Position numbers and translations under genes: made by a program
Origin: Acaryochloris sp. CCMEE 5410
GTDB taxonomy: Bacteria; Cyanobacteriota; Cyanobacteriia; Thermosynechococcales; Thermosynechococcaceae
NCBI RefSeq assembly: GCF_000238775.2
Contig: NZ_AFEJ02000002.1
Span: 1,535,501 to 1,599,500, forward strand
Direction of reading: 5' to 3'
DNA: 64,000 nucleotides
Shown: in pieces, positions 63,862-64,000 of the stretch
Layout: each line of letters opens with the position of its first letter
Position numbering within the stretch: position 1 is the stretch's first letter
Notes under the pieces: model-generated
Database searches by the model: none
The model's input: the letters and a program-made list of their open reading frames with translations, nothing else
Told to the model about the DNA's origin: nothing

Positions 63862-64000
63862 AAGCTAAATTCCAAAGGCAATACATCCTGGTGCCCTGAT
63901 CCTTTTGTCAGGTTCCCTTTGGTTAGAATTCCCAGGATTTCCTACCTTTGGAACAAATCATTGATGGACATCACAATAAACGCGATATGTGAAGTTTTAA

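Noticed and set aside
63870-63953. Inverted repeat TTCCAAAGG / CCTTTGGAA upstream of the histidine kinase
   Set aside because: Nine bases each, about 66 bases apart, with no T-run; could be an operator or chance, and nothing else supports it.
63964-64000. Possible gene start on the plus strand at the right edge
   Set aside because: Only 12 codons are visible and no ribosome-binding site precedes the ATG; too little to support.

Overview
The window is a stretch of cyanobacterial chromosome, most likely from a marine or brackish species close to Acaryochloris. That placement is inferred. The evidence is: scattered GCGATCGC (HIP1) octamers, a type A rnpB, a Ycf5-type CcsA, an RNase E ending in an arginine-rich tail, a Rcp1-type response regulator, and the genes for making and breaking down glucosylglycerol, the osmolyte of moderately salt-tolerant cyanobacteria. 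Most of the window is ordinary single-copy chromosome; the mobile DNA lies in two patches.

Layout. 1-5 kb: a YCII-like gene and several small unknown genes around a nested transposon, in which an ISAzo13-type element (1649-2948) sits inside an IS630-type element. 5-8.3 kb: a lipoprotein, an isoprenylcysteine-methyltransferase-like membrane protein and a UbiB/ABC1 kinase. 8.5-20.2 kb: the glucosylglycerol block, with ggpS (-), gghA and glpK (+), a 1343-residue DUF4347/Calx-beta/sugar-dehydrogenase/lectin protein (+) and ggpP (-). GgpS and GgpP make glucosylglycerol; GghA hydrolyses it to glucose and glycerol; GlpK returns the glycerol to metabolism. 20.2-27 kb: a B12-binding radical SAM protein, then three possible lipid-headgroup genes (a CDP-archaeol-synthase-like protein, a diacylglycerol/sphingosine kinase-like protein and a CDP-alcohol phosphatidyltransferase) with an outer-membrane barrel protein among them. 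27-32.4 kb: lipA, two unknown genes, rimO and a CrhR-type DEAD-box helicase. 32.4-40.3 kb: PBP1A, cobS, rne, a dienelactone hydrolase and a GntR regulator. 40.5-49.7 kb: a VWA protein, a frameshifted site-2 protease of the EGY/slr0643 type, a TPR protein, an M16 peptidase, a protein with three SPOR-like repeats, and a PstS-like membrane protein with a long T-x-L-Q repeat tail. 50-55 kb: rnpB, an RNase III gene, ccsA, a DnaJ-TPR membrane protein and tilS. 55.3-56.8 kb: an ISKra4-type element, then a gene-free stretch rich in inverted repeats. 56.8-63.9 kb: an orphan OmpR-type regulator, a small membrane protein, a HAD hydrolase, an alpha/beta hydrolase, and a three-gene operon of histidine kinase, Rcp1-like regulator and receiver-PAS-GGDEF-EAL protein.

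Four genes are broken in this sequence: the three transposases and the site-2 protease. In each case the intact reading can be reconstructed and the break placed at a short homopolymer or an insertion point. I saw no CRISPR array, tRNA, phage module or recognised defence system. The points most worth following up are the T-x-L-Q repeat tail, the putative lipid-headgroup genes, the alternative-folding region at 56571-56662, the DUF4347 sugar-dehydrogenase protein inside the osmolyte block, and the split protease.
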